A DNA stretch of 64,000 nt from Lasiodiplodia sp. COLG20 (Eukaryota; Ascomycota; Dothideomycetes; Botryosphaeriales; Botryosphaeriaceae): positions 1,364,001-1,428,000 of the forward strand of contig VNWV01000002.1 in assembly GCA_009801085.1 (NCBI GenBank), in the 5' to 3' direction. Position numbers and translations under genes: made by a program. The notes under the pieces are model-generated. The model was not told the origin of the DNA. It saw nothing but the letters and a program-made list of their open reading frames with translations, and ran no database searches. Positions 1 through 9,452 of this stretch are shown here, piece by piece (positions within the stretch are counted from its first letter, which is position 1; each line of letters starts with the position of its first letter).

Positions 1-516
1 CAAATTATCGCGTTGCATGGTCTCCGGTGACACAGCATCAGCGAGATTCAACACCGGCATACTCAACGCTCCCACTTTCCCAAATGAAGCACTCCCAGCC
101 CTGTTTTTATGCAGATTGCAAGCAATCCCGTCAGACGGGCATATTACAGCACATGCACCGACAGTTGAAAAAGAAAAAAGCAAGGAAAAAGCCATTGCCC
201 GAAGGTATAGCCGCAGGGAGCGAGTGCTGCCAGCCATCCGCTGCAGGCGGAATCCCGCCAGGACTTCCAATCTCCACAATCTCTTCCTCCTCCTTCCTGG
301 ATACGCGGCTGGGTCAAGGGAAGTTAACTACTAGCCAAGCTTTTCCTGCATCCTAGAGCGTACCTAGTATACCTCTCGCCAACTCGCCCAGGAGCCCCCC
401 CGTTACACCTCAGCCGCCACTTGCTCCATCAACACGGACAAAAGCGTCACCAGACCACTTTTCCTCGAAGGATATACGACACGACAAAAAGAATATCGAA
501 ATAAAAATCTGCCCCA
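1..516. other. Intergenic, left edge of window
   Basis: No convincing gene is visible. The reading frames here have no recognisable domain and poor composition. The last 100 bases before 517 are the likely promoter and 5' UTR of the membrane protein gene that follows. Confidence 0.5.
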
Positions 517-1707
517 ATGTCATATTATCCGCCGCCGCCGCCACCGCCTCCACCGCCCACCTCCTCCTTCGTGGCAGCATCAGGCCCGCCTGCAACACCT
601 CACACGACGCCGCAGCCGCCCGAGACGCCGCGCACGCTACACTCGTCCGACCCCGAAGTCCTGACGCCGCCCGAAGGTCCCTACCCAACAAACTCGACGG
701 CGACCGATGGTGACAACGACGATACCAAACCGGGAGCGACGCCGAACTCGCCGCTTCCACGCCCCGATTCGCACACGCCGCAGTCGTCCTCCCTGCGGAC
801 GGACTGGCTGGCCGCGCGGGCGCCGGAGCATTACAACGCTTCTCTGTCTTCCCCTTCTCTCCTTCTTCAGCAACAGCAGCAGCAGCAACAGCGGCCGCCA
901 CCGCCGCAGGAGCCGGGTTGGTACCGAGAGTGGGAAGGGCGGGAGAGGGAGAAGGAAGAAAAGAAGAGGCGGGTGTGCGGATTGAGGCCTGGTGTATTCT
1001 GGATTGTGATTTTGCTGCTGGTGTTGCTGCTAGGGGGTGCGATAGGCGGAGGGGTCGGGGGAGGGCTGGCGGCGTCCGGGGCGCGTGAGGCAGCGGCGGA
1101 AGAAGACAGGTATGTTGCAATTCTCTCCTCTCTCTTCTCAGGGCCATCATGAATGATAACATTGGAGCCGTTCCGCGAGATTGCTCTCTGGAAGGAAGCT
1201 TCCGTGGGGGTTGCAAAAGGAATACTTCTCAGTGATGAAAATGTTGATGTTTGACTGACCCTGCCCCGTTCGATACTCGCGCATAGTTCCACCGCATCCA
1301 CGCCTACCAATGCATCTTCTTCCACTACGACTCTCAGTGGCTCTGCTTCCCCGAGTGCCTCGAATCAAGACTCGATCGATTGTCCTTCGCGAACAGGGCA
1401 ATACTACACGACGACCAACGGCTCTTTGACTTTCCTACAGCTCTGCGGCATCAACATATGCCCGGAGACGTGTGACATCGTGTCAGCTAGCAAGCAGCGG
1501 CTCGATAGCTTCGAGGAGTGCATGGATGCGTGCGCAACGTACAATAAGCAAATTGGAACGCAAAAGTGTGTTGCCGTTGCATGGGATTACCAGCAGGTGC
1601 GGCAGAGCTTCGACAAACTGTGTTGGCTGAAGTTGAGTCAAGCTCCGTTAGTGAGTGATGACCCACAAGATGGATTGACGATCGGGGCGGTGGTTGTGCA
1701 AAGTTGA
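517..1707 (+). CDS. Type II membrane protein with polyproline tail and C-terminal Cys-rich (PAN/Apple-like) domain
   Basis: Exons 517-1109 and 1287-1707 join in phase (AG|T, Ser) to give 337 residues. The cytoplasmic N-terminus has a run of about ten prolines just after the start, a Gln run near residues 118-125, and a basic KKRRR stop-transfer patch. One strongly hydrophobic segment follows (about 159-181), rich in Ile/Val/Leu and then Gly. Exon 2 opens with a Ser/Thr-rich stalk, typical of O-mannosylated fungal cell-surface proteins, and ends in a domain with at least seven cysteines (CGINICPETC, EECMDAC, QKC, LCW) that resembles PAN/Apple modules. No signal peptide precedes the membrane segment, so type II topology with the Cys domain outside is inferred. 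Its ligand is unknown. The family match rests on cysteine pattern only. Confidence 0.75.
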
Positions 1708-1892
1708 CAGAATGCTTTCCCATGTTTGTACTAGAAATATTACCTAATATTTTGCTTAAAAATATGTATAATCTATGAGAATGAAGAGTCGGAGAGCAAA
1801 CCATGAGCGGGGAATCTTGTACCTTGAATATAGCATGAATTACCAAGAGCTCGGCCTGAATTTCCTTCGAAAAGCATCCGCTGCACATCATA

Positions 1893-3253
1893 TTAGAGAA
1901 AACGTCCCGCTCTAGATCCAGATGACTCACCGTAATCGAGTATCGCTGCGCAATCGCCCTGAGCTTGCTTCTCTCGAGCCTCCGGGAGCCTGCATAGAGA
2001 AATGAGCCTTGGCTGCACGATAGATTGTTTCCATGACACTTACCATTCCAAAATCTTTTGCTGGCGGTTGTGGCTTGATGGATGTGTACTGATGAATTGA
2101 GGAACAGCAACTTGCTCAGCTTTCTCCATCCTCGCCCATAGAGCGGCAGCTTCTTCGGGATTGAAGCAGCTCTGAGCCATCATCACTGCTCCTGTGTCAG
2201 CCATATTCCAAATTTCCGGTTGGGCCAATACTCACTCAGCCCAATGAAATCGGCTTCCGACTAACGCATCTCTAAGTCAGCGGACTGGTCACAAGAAGTG
2301 CATGTCTTCACTCACCTCTTGGCTCCGGCTGCCTGGCTTCAGGAATGTGAGATCAAGGAGCATCCTGGTGATACCGCCAGTACCACCAAGGAAGATGTCG
2401 ATGGCAAGAGCTGCCGCAAAAACAAATATACTTTGGCTCATGCGCTCTGCAGAGTGGTGGGCAATGTTGTGGGCAATCTCATGCCCAAGAACTGCGGCAA
2501 GGCCGTCTTCGTTTCGGCAGATAGGCAGAATTCCCGAAAAGACAAACACTTTCCCACTTTTAAACGTCTCAGCATGTTGAACGTTAGAGGGGAATCACAC
2601 CATCCACTTACCCAGGTATCACGAAGGCATTCATCTCAGGGCTGTCGATGACATGAACTTCCCATCTCTCATCGTTAAGGCCAGAGACCGGGATGAGGCG
2701 GTCAAGTACCCGCTGGACGAGTCGCACTCGACGATCCCAAGGTGGGAGGATTTTACCCTGATACTCCGACATGACTTGGGCATACATTTCCTGAGACATG
2801 CTCTTCTCTCTCTCGGGCGATACGACATTGAACCGCCGGCGGCCGGAGACCTAAATATTGTTAACGCAAAGCATCCATAGCTTCGTTTCCACTCTGGCTG
2901 TACATACGGGAACGACCTAGAAGCTGTTAGCTAATTTGGTATGACAAACTCGAAATACATTCAGACCTCGAGATTGTAGACGTAGAAGCCGCCAACGGCG
3001 GCACCTAATCCACCGACCTCATAGTAGAATGTCGGTCGAGCAGCCCATCTAGTGAAGATATTTCCGGTCTATTGATGTCAGAAGATGCATTTTGCTGCGA
3101 ACTTCGCATACAAACCTTCTGGAATCTGTTGTACTGGGGACGGCGGCGATAGTACTGGCTCTGATAGCGAACGGCGGGCAGAGCTGAGGGTCTTCGGGCG
3201 CCCACAGCGGGACGGAAAGCGGCCGCCACGCTGGCGGAGCGGAAGGCCCACAT
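1893..3253 (-). CDS. oma1: Mitochondrial inner-membrane metalloendopeptidase OMA1 (M48 family)
   Basis: Eight coding exons on the minus strand: 3253-3116, 3068-2967, 2916-2908, 2850-2612, 2556-2316, 2260-2236, 2185-2044 and 1989-1893, giving 330 residues, normal for fungal OMA1. The start (MWAFRSASV) opens an Arg/Ala-rich mitochondrial presequence. The family signature VSGRRRFN precedes the peptidase domain, whose zinc motif HEIAH lies at about residues 188-192. The downstream SEADFIGL segment carries the third, glutamate ligand, and a conserved FISTHPSSHNR block precedes the end. OMA1 is known to act with the i-AAA and m-AAA proteases in quality control of inner-membrane proteins under stress. 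The third exon is only 9 nt, and the intron before it has an unusual GTCTGA donor. Phase closes exactly over all eight exons. Confidence 0.93.
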
Positions 3254-3827
3254 GATGGCAATTTTCAGTATGTATGGGTGTTGTGTACTACGTACCGGTC
3301 GTCAGCCTTTCTGATCAGTCAGCCGCGTATGGCCCGTGCGTTACATGGATGCTTCCAAAAGCAGTCGCGTGGAATGTGGAATGTGGAATGTTGCCGCTTT
3401 CCGACTTCTTTTTTGTTCTATCTTCTAGATTCGCTACATCCTTCCTACGGAGAACACCGTCTCTTCTTGCCAGCAGATCGGGTTCTGCCCGGTTGGACTT
3501 TCCCGGAGCATGCGCTGTCAGGGTCTCAGGGACTCCACGCTCCCGCCTCGAGGCGGGCCGGATGACCTTTTCCGGCAGAGAACTGCATCAGTGCTGTCGA
3601 GGACAAAGAAGCGCCGTGGAGGAAACCGTTCGCCGGTTTCGCGACGATGAACACGCCTGGTCACGTGCGCCGGCTTAGGTCGCGGCTCTGAGTCGCGTCG
3701 ACGTGAAGCTCCGGCTTGACTCGAGGCGGGCGCAACCACCCCATCACTACCGCAGGATCAAGCCACAACCACATACCCCGTACCGCTGTTCGCCCCACGC
3801 GCGCCCTGATCGGACGCGCATCTCACG
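3254..3827. promoter_or_regulatory. Shared divergent promoter region of OMA1 and CEG1
   Basis: This 574-bp gap separates two divergent starts. It holds a short tandem repeat, three copies of GGAATGT at about 3371-3391. No gene and no clear TATA box is seen. Confidence 0.4.
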
Positions 3828-5096
3828 ATGCCCATCCCCGAAATCCCAGGCGTCAAGGCCGACAGAGGCCTCGCCGACCAGTTCCGCGCTGAAGTTGCCC
3901 AGCTTCTAGGCCGCAAGAACATCAACTTCCCCGGCGCCCAGCCCGTCTCCTTTGCGCGCAAGCACCTGCGCGAGCTCATGGAACATGACTACTACCTCTG
4001 CGAGAAGACGGACGGCATCCGCTGCTTGCTGTACTTCACCAACGACGGCCCCAACGAGATCCATTACCTCATAGACCGCAAGAACGACTACTACTTCGTC
4101 CCGAACCTCCACTTCCCGCGCCACGACGATCCATCTTTTCAAAGCTTCCATACTGGCACCATTGTCGACGGCGAGTTGGTGTATGACCAAGAGCCCGGCG
4201 GCCTGAAGCTGCGCTTCCTGGTCTTCGACTGCCTTGCCATCGATGGCCAATCGCAAATCGAGAAGCCGCTGGACAAGCGTTTGGGCTATTTCAGAATCAT
4301 GGTGATGAAGCCGTGGGAAGAGCTGTTCGTCAAGAGACACCCCGAAGAGCGCCAATTCCTGCCCTTCGAGCTCGTCTTCAAGGAAATGTCCTTTCCTTAT
4401 ACTCTGAGCTGGATGTTCAATGTCAAGCTCCCGTCGCTGAAGCACGGCAACGACGGTCTCATATTCACCTGCAAGGAGACGCCCTACATCTTCGGCACCG
4501 ACGAGAAGATCCTCAAATGGAAGCCGGCGCACGAAAACACGGTCGACTTCCGCCTCCGGCTCGGCGAGTTCCCGCAGCTCCTCGCCAATGGCAACGGCGC
4601 AGGCCCGCCCGAGCCCGACTTCGACGCGAAGCCAAACTTCGACCTCATGGTCTTCTACAACAAAGGCGACTACCGCGTCTTCGCTCCGCTGCATGTGACG
4701 GATGAGGAATGGGAACTGCTCAAGTCCATCCGCCAGCAGCTGGACGGCCGCATCATCGAGTGCTTCAAGGATAGCGACGGGAACTGGCGCTTCAAGCGCG
4801 ACGACGCCGGCAAGCCGCACTTCCGCGACGACAAGCACGAGGCCAACCACATTTCGACTGTCGACAAGGTGCTGGAGAGTATCGACGACGCTGTCTCGAA
4901 GGATGATTTGACTAGGAACGAGCAGAAGATCCGCGAGGCCTTCAAAAAGCGACAGGCTGATCGTGAAAGGAGGGCGAAGGAGGAGGAGGCGATGCGCCGC
5001 ATGAGGGAGGAGAAGCGGAAGAGGGAGTCAATAGGTGGTGGCGAGGGCGCGTTCAACGGCGAACCGGCCGACAAGCGCATAAAGCCAGAGTCGTGA
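3828..5096 (+). CDS. ceg1: mRNA capping enzyme, GTP:RNA guanylyltransferase subunit
   Basis: A single intronless frame of 422 residues. It transfers GMP from GTP to the 5'-diphosphate end of nascent nuclear mRNA, after the separate fungal RNA triphosphatase has acted. The nucleotidyltransferase motif I, EKTDGIR, places the catalytic lysine at about residue 60. Motif III-type (VDGELV), motif IV-type (DGLIF) and motif V (LKWKP) blocks follow in the expected order, then an OB-fold region with the WRFKRDD motif VI-like segment. The C-terminus from about residue 360 is a charged Arg/Lys/Glu helix (REEKRKRE) ending in a possible nuclear localisation sequence (DKRIK). The length fits fungal Ceg1, about 400-460 residues. 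The start is the first ATG in the frame, and no upstream exon is needed. Confidence 0.95.
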   Translation: MPIPEIPGVKADRGLADQFRAEVAQLLGRKNINFPGAQPVSFARKHLRELMEHDYYLCEKTDGIRCLLYFTNDGPNEIHYLIDRKNDYYFVPNLHFPRHDDPSFQSFHTGTIVDGELVYDQEPGGLKLRFLVFDCLAIDGQSQIEKPLDKRLGYFRIMVMKPWEELFVKRHPEERQFLPFELVFKEMSFPYTLSWMFNVKLPSLKHGNDGLIFTCKETPYIFGTDEKILKWKPAHENTVDFRLRLGEFPQLLANGNGAGPPEPDFDAKPNFDLMVFYNKGDYRVFAPLHVTDEEWELLKSIRQQLDGRIIECFKDSDGNWRFKRDDAGKPHFRDDKHEANHISTVDKVLESIDDAVSKDDLTRNEQKIREAFKKRQADRERRAKEEEAMRRMREEKRKRESIGGGEGAFNGEPADKRIKPES

Positions 5097-5585
5097 TCTG
5101 TTGAGGTCATTTCGTAATCGTTAAAAGGCGTTCTGACGTGGATCAATCGGTGCATTTCGGAGGTTAAACTAAAAATTATACAGGTGGGATTGGGTCGGGG
5201 TTTAAGATGCGGCGTTTGTGGTCTGACTGATACCCCCTTTCCTCTGTAGGGTTTGGACACAATAGTGGAGGCATGTTGTTTTCGAGACGGCTGCCCATTC
5301 AGCAATGAAAGGCTTTGTATAACTGGCAACGAGATAACGTGCCTGATTCGAATCCGTGCAATCTAGTACGCTAATGGATGCTATCTGAAGAGCCCGGTAG
5401 CCTTCATTGAAGAATTCGCCCTCCATAATGCCTCATGGGTATATTATTACATGAAGCCTACTTCGGCTTCGACTCGATGATTCGAGCCCATAATCTGCCG
5501 CTTTCATTCTGTGCTGCCATGACCTCCCATGCCAACCAGCCGTTTTGCTCTTTCGATTCCGTAGTGCAATCCCAAATTGGTAACT
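5097..5585. other. Convergent 3' gap between CEG1 and ISY1
   Basis: Only the 3' ends of two convergent genes lie here. No coding, RNA or repeat feature is seen. Confidence 0.4.
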
Positions 5586-6627
5586 TTAACCACCGAGCTT
5601 GTCCAGCAGCTTGCGGCGTCTCCTCTCGACCAGCTCTTCCTGCACCTCTTCCAACGATGGTAGTACCCAGCCTACGCCATCTCCCGCATCTCCGGGTAAT
5701 TCCACCCACTCGTCTTCGTCACGACGACCCTTCCTGCCCTTCTTTGACGGCGCGTCCACGTTCAGATCGTCGGGCTGCTGCATGAGATTTCCGAACGCCT
5801 CTTCCTCCTTCTGCCTCTCGTAAGCCAGCAGCGAGCCGTCTTCTTCGTCCAAGTTGTAGCCGTAGTATGACGCATCGACGTTGCGGCGTAGCTCCGCGCG
5901 TGTTGGACCATCGTGTACCGACTGCGACTGCGGCGGCACCTTGGCTGCCTCGAAGAGCTCCTTGACACCCGGCAGTTCGCGTGCTCGTCCAAAGTACCTA
6001 GAGCAAACAAACAGCCGTCAGCACACCCAGTCATGGCGAAAAGTAGCCAGCGATGCAAGCCAGCTGGAAAAGAGTACACATACCTATAACCCTTCCCACC
6101 GCCTGGTATTTCCTTCCCATCTTCATCTACCATCCTACCCCCTCTCATGTAATTCGGCCCGCCCAAATTCCTAATCTGCACCTCCCACATGTGTTTCTCG
6201 CGCATGAGCTTGTTGATCTCATCGTTGAGGTCGCGGATCTGGTAGTCGGACAAGCTCTCGTCCTGGATGCGCGACACCTTGCGCGAAATCTCCTTGAGCA
6301 CCTGGCCGCGCCACTTCTCGCACGTCGGGATCGAGTCGATGGACGTGATCAGCTTGGGCCGCCGCGTGCGCGAAATGTCCAGGATGCCCAGGTCCGCCGC
6401 CTGCGCCGCCCGGAAGCGGAACAGCATCGATTGCGCCTTCTCCGAGTTGCGGGCCTACGTTGTTTTGCCATGGTCAGCATGATTCGTGCGCGCGCAGCAG
6501 AGCTTTTGGGGGTTTGTCGGTGATGTTTTGGAAAACAAGGCAGGGTCGGGCGCGTTTGCGGGACGCGCGCTAGATAGTAGCGCCGCCGGGCTGGAAGAAA
6601 ATGAGGGCAGTAGGTAGGACTCACCAT
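5586..6627 (-). CDS. isy1: Pre-mRNA splicing factor ISY1 (NineTeen complex associated)
   Basis: Exons 6627-6625, 6454-6084 and 5997-5586 give 261 residues. The first coding exon is only the ATG, followed directly by a GTGAGT donor. The second exon starts [15 protein letters not shown], the hallmark Isy1 N-terminus. Further family blocks are [32 protein letters not shown] and [12 protein letters not shown]1 is a spliceosome component of the Prp19-associated complex, acts around the first catalytic step, and works in the nucleus. The C-terminal half is acidic and lysine-rich, with a GYNLDEEDG segment and a KKGRKGRR patch that may be a nuclear localisation signal. The exon phases close exactly. 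Confidence 0.94.
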
Positions 6628-7327
6628 GGTGGTGGTGTCGTTCGGCCGGGACCGATTATGAGAGTACTATGTGGTAGAAATGGCGATCGAGGAAGCAGCC
6701 CGGCAGTATGTGTAGGAGAGGTTGGGAAGGTGGGTGGTGCGGTGTTGTTTGGTTGTGGGTTGTTGAAGCGGGCTGAAGAGGGCGACCAGCTGCGAAGTGA
6801 CTTCTCCACGCGGGTTCCGCGCAGCGGCCGCCGCGCCGCGCCCCACCTCGCTCGGCGTGCTAAAAGCGACCTCAATTCTTACCATTGGGCCCTAGCAGCT
6901 CTACTTTCCTCTCAAGAATCCGCACTTTATGCTTAATCACAGCCCCGAACCCTGCTAGGAAACGAGCTACTCTGACGTGGGAGCTAGCCCTCGAGAAACC
7001 CGTCACATGAAGAACGCATATCCAATCACACATCCGGACCTGCCAGGTATTCAACTATCTCAGGCATAAAGGATGTTTAGTCTCGTCTCCATTTATTTTC
7101 CTAATGATAACCGCGGATTCCCTACGCCTGGGCCTTTGGAGCACCGGAAAATACGCTGGCCAAAACAGACCCCTCATGCACCTATGTACCATTGCTAACG
7201 AAAGCACCCAGCGCTAACATGACACTTTCGGTCGCTTCCGACGCCAATACGCCCGTAACCACCAGACCAAGAACAGCCGGAAAGATCAGTAAATGTACAG
7301 GAAAGTAGGGGCGTTGCTGAGAATTCC
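6628..7327. other. Intergenic: ISY1 promoter and RMD1-family 3' region
   Basis: This holds the upstream region of ISY1 (minus strand) and the 3' flank of the next minus-strand gene. No gene or repeat is recognised. Confidence 0.4.
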
Positions 7328-8921
7328 TCAATCAACACCCGCGTAGAGGTCCACCACAATGTTCACAGCCGCCACCAAAATCTCAGCAGCGATCAGGACG
7401 ATAACGACCCATTCCAACAGCTCCGAATGCGTCACCGTGAGCTGATCCTTCAGCACGGCGAGAAGATCCGCAATGACGTCGAGGCGCTCTGTCAACAGGC
7501 TAACACGCTGATCCATTTCCAGGTAGGAGCGCACAGCCTGGTAGATAGGCTCGAGTTGCGGCTCGGCCCACATGAGCTCAGGCGAGTCGAGGACCGAGCC
7601 CTGGAGATGGATGTTGATTCTCAAGATGAACAATTCTCCGATTTGCATGTTGATCTCGCGCCGGGAAAGATTGACCTTGCCAGTGGTCGCAATTTGCGAC
7701 GGGATATCTTTGGTCGTTTCGATAGTATTATCAACCAGGTCCTCGTAGAGCGAGGTCTGAGGTGGATTCCATTAGCTTTCCGTAGGGCTTGACATGCGAC
7801 ACTTCACTTACCTTGACGCTCTGGGCCAACGCGTGGCTAATAGCAAGTTTAGTCATGTAGTTTTTCTTGTCGCGCAGGCTGATGAAGTCGTTGTATATTC
7901 TTGCCTGGTACTCATGCGTGTAATAGAAGTTGAAATCCTCGGTTTGAACATCGTCTTTTGCAAGCTTTTCATTCTCAAACTTGGCAATTTCCCTCAGAAA
8001 GCGCTGTTCTTGCAGTAAAGTCATGCCCCAAATCACAACTGTGCCGTAGTTGAATAAGAATACTTCCGGAGTGTGCACGTGGGTATCAAAGTCTATCGAG
8101 TCTCGCCGAGAACTTGACGAATCAATCGCATCTTCGCCTTCCGTCTGGATCGAGCTTTCGGCATTGCCTGCTGTGCCGTTGTCGTTGGAATTGTGCAAGT
8201 CGATCAGGTCGACCCGCCGCTGCTCGGTGTTGCCGTCAATCTCAACGGCACTGTCCGAATGTCTTCGCTCGGGTAGGCCGGTTAGGCCTTCTGGCACCTG
8301 GCTGTTATCCGGCTCGACCGCTTTCTTTCCCAGATTGTAGTCATAGGGTGTATAGACACACTCGTCAAAGAGCTTGGGGGCAGCACCCTTCGTCTTGGCC
8401 TTGCCCTTGAGGTACCTCATCAGACCATCCATTTGGTAAGAGCTGGCCGTGCAGTATGCTGTGACCCTCGGCAGCCTCTCGCGATCAGCCTTGCCCAGAC
8501 GGGCAGCGTCACGGCGAGCAGTGGGCTCTTTGATGCGGGTGAGCTGTGCGTATACATCACGACCGCTCTCCTCATCGATCTCGTCTTCGGCCTGCTCGGG
8601 ATTGGGCAGAAGTTTCAGCTTTTGCACATTCCTCGTCGTCCTCTGGGGGCCGATTTTCGGGGCGGCCAGAGAGGAGGGAATCAGAGGAGCCCCTTGGCTG
8701 TTCCGACGGCGCAGCTTGCTGTTCAGGGCGGAGAGCATCGGCTGGCCTCCATTCTGCTTTTTGCCGACGGGCGAGATGGGAAGATGGGTGGAGGGGCGCA
8801 GCGGGGGCGCATTGGAGGGACTGCTGGTGGAGACATTTGGATTGAAGGTGACGCTGCGCTGAGGCTTGGCCGGCGGCTTGGAGGGCAGCAGCGGGGACGA
8901 CTCGGAGGCGTTGGAGGCCAT
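7328..8921 (-). CDS. RMD1/Sif2-type membrane protein (DUF155/RMND1 domain)
   Basis: Exons 8921-7812 and 7756-7328 join in phase to give 512 residues. The first 140 residues are low-complexity and Ser/Pro-rich, likely disordered. The conserved DUF155 core begins at the ...RVTAYCTASSYQMDGL segment and includes the characteristic FNYGTVVIWGM and EQRFLREI blocks, then NFYYTHEYQARIYNDFISL. The C-terminus has a coiled-coil-like stretch (QRVSLLTERLDVIADLL) and a single hydrophobic anchor (about VVIVLIAAEILVAAVNIVV). This order is that of yeast Rmd1/Rmd8 and fission yeast Sif2/Sif3, relatives of mitochondrial RMND1/Mrx10. It has no clear mitochondrial presequence, so the cytosolic or vacuolar-membrane Rmd1 branch is more likely. 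The biochemical role is unknown. Confidence 0.85.
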
Positions 8922-9452
8922 GGTCGGCTGGCAGTGGTCGGACTACCTGCGGCGAGGCGGATTGGCGCGGCGTGATGGGCTTCGCGAAGCCTGACAGACC
9001 ATCGCGGACGGGGGTTGCAGATGCAGAAAGCAGGCGGTCGCAGGCAAGAACTGGAGCTTTAGCGGCCTAACGTCATGCTCGACTTGCCGCTGCCCGCACT
9101 GACCCCGCCGCCCTCCACCAATCCACGCGCCCACTCTCGTGCTGCACAACGTCGCATTCCAGCGCTCACAGACCGAGCCACTCGTGTTGGGAACGGTGAG
9201 TCCAGCTTCAGAACCGCGCGCCCCAGGGTCAATCGGTGCTGGGACCCTGCAAGGGTTCCCCCGCTGCAACGCGGCTGCCATATGCATCTATCTAACCCGA
9301 ACCTTAAAAAAACACGCTGCCCAGTGCGGGCGAGATCGGCATCGCCTTGATATCATCTCCGCTTCGTACTCCATTACATCCCTATCCTCCTCTCATCTCA
9401 GTCTTCTGACACGCGTGGTCTGTGCAGCACCTCTCAACACCAAAGACAAGCC
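8922..9452. promoter_or_regulatory. Shared divergent promoter region, RMD1-like and NAD synthetase
   Basis: This 531-bp gap lies between divergent starts. A CT-rich tract at about 9355-9415 just precedes the NAD synthetase start, a common fungal core-promoter feature. Nothing else is seen. Confidence 0.4.

Noticed and set aside
3906..4850. Long minus-strand open frame (314 codons) opposite CEG1
   Set aside because: It mirrors the codon bias of CEG1 on the other strand and has no domain. It is a GC-rich shadow frame.
5340..5360. tRNA-like T-loop text GATTCGAATCC
   Set aside because: No acceptor, D or anticodon stem can be drawn around it.
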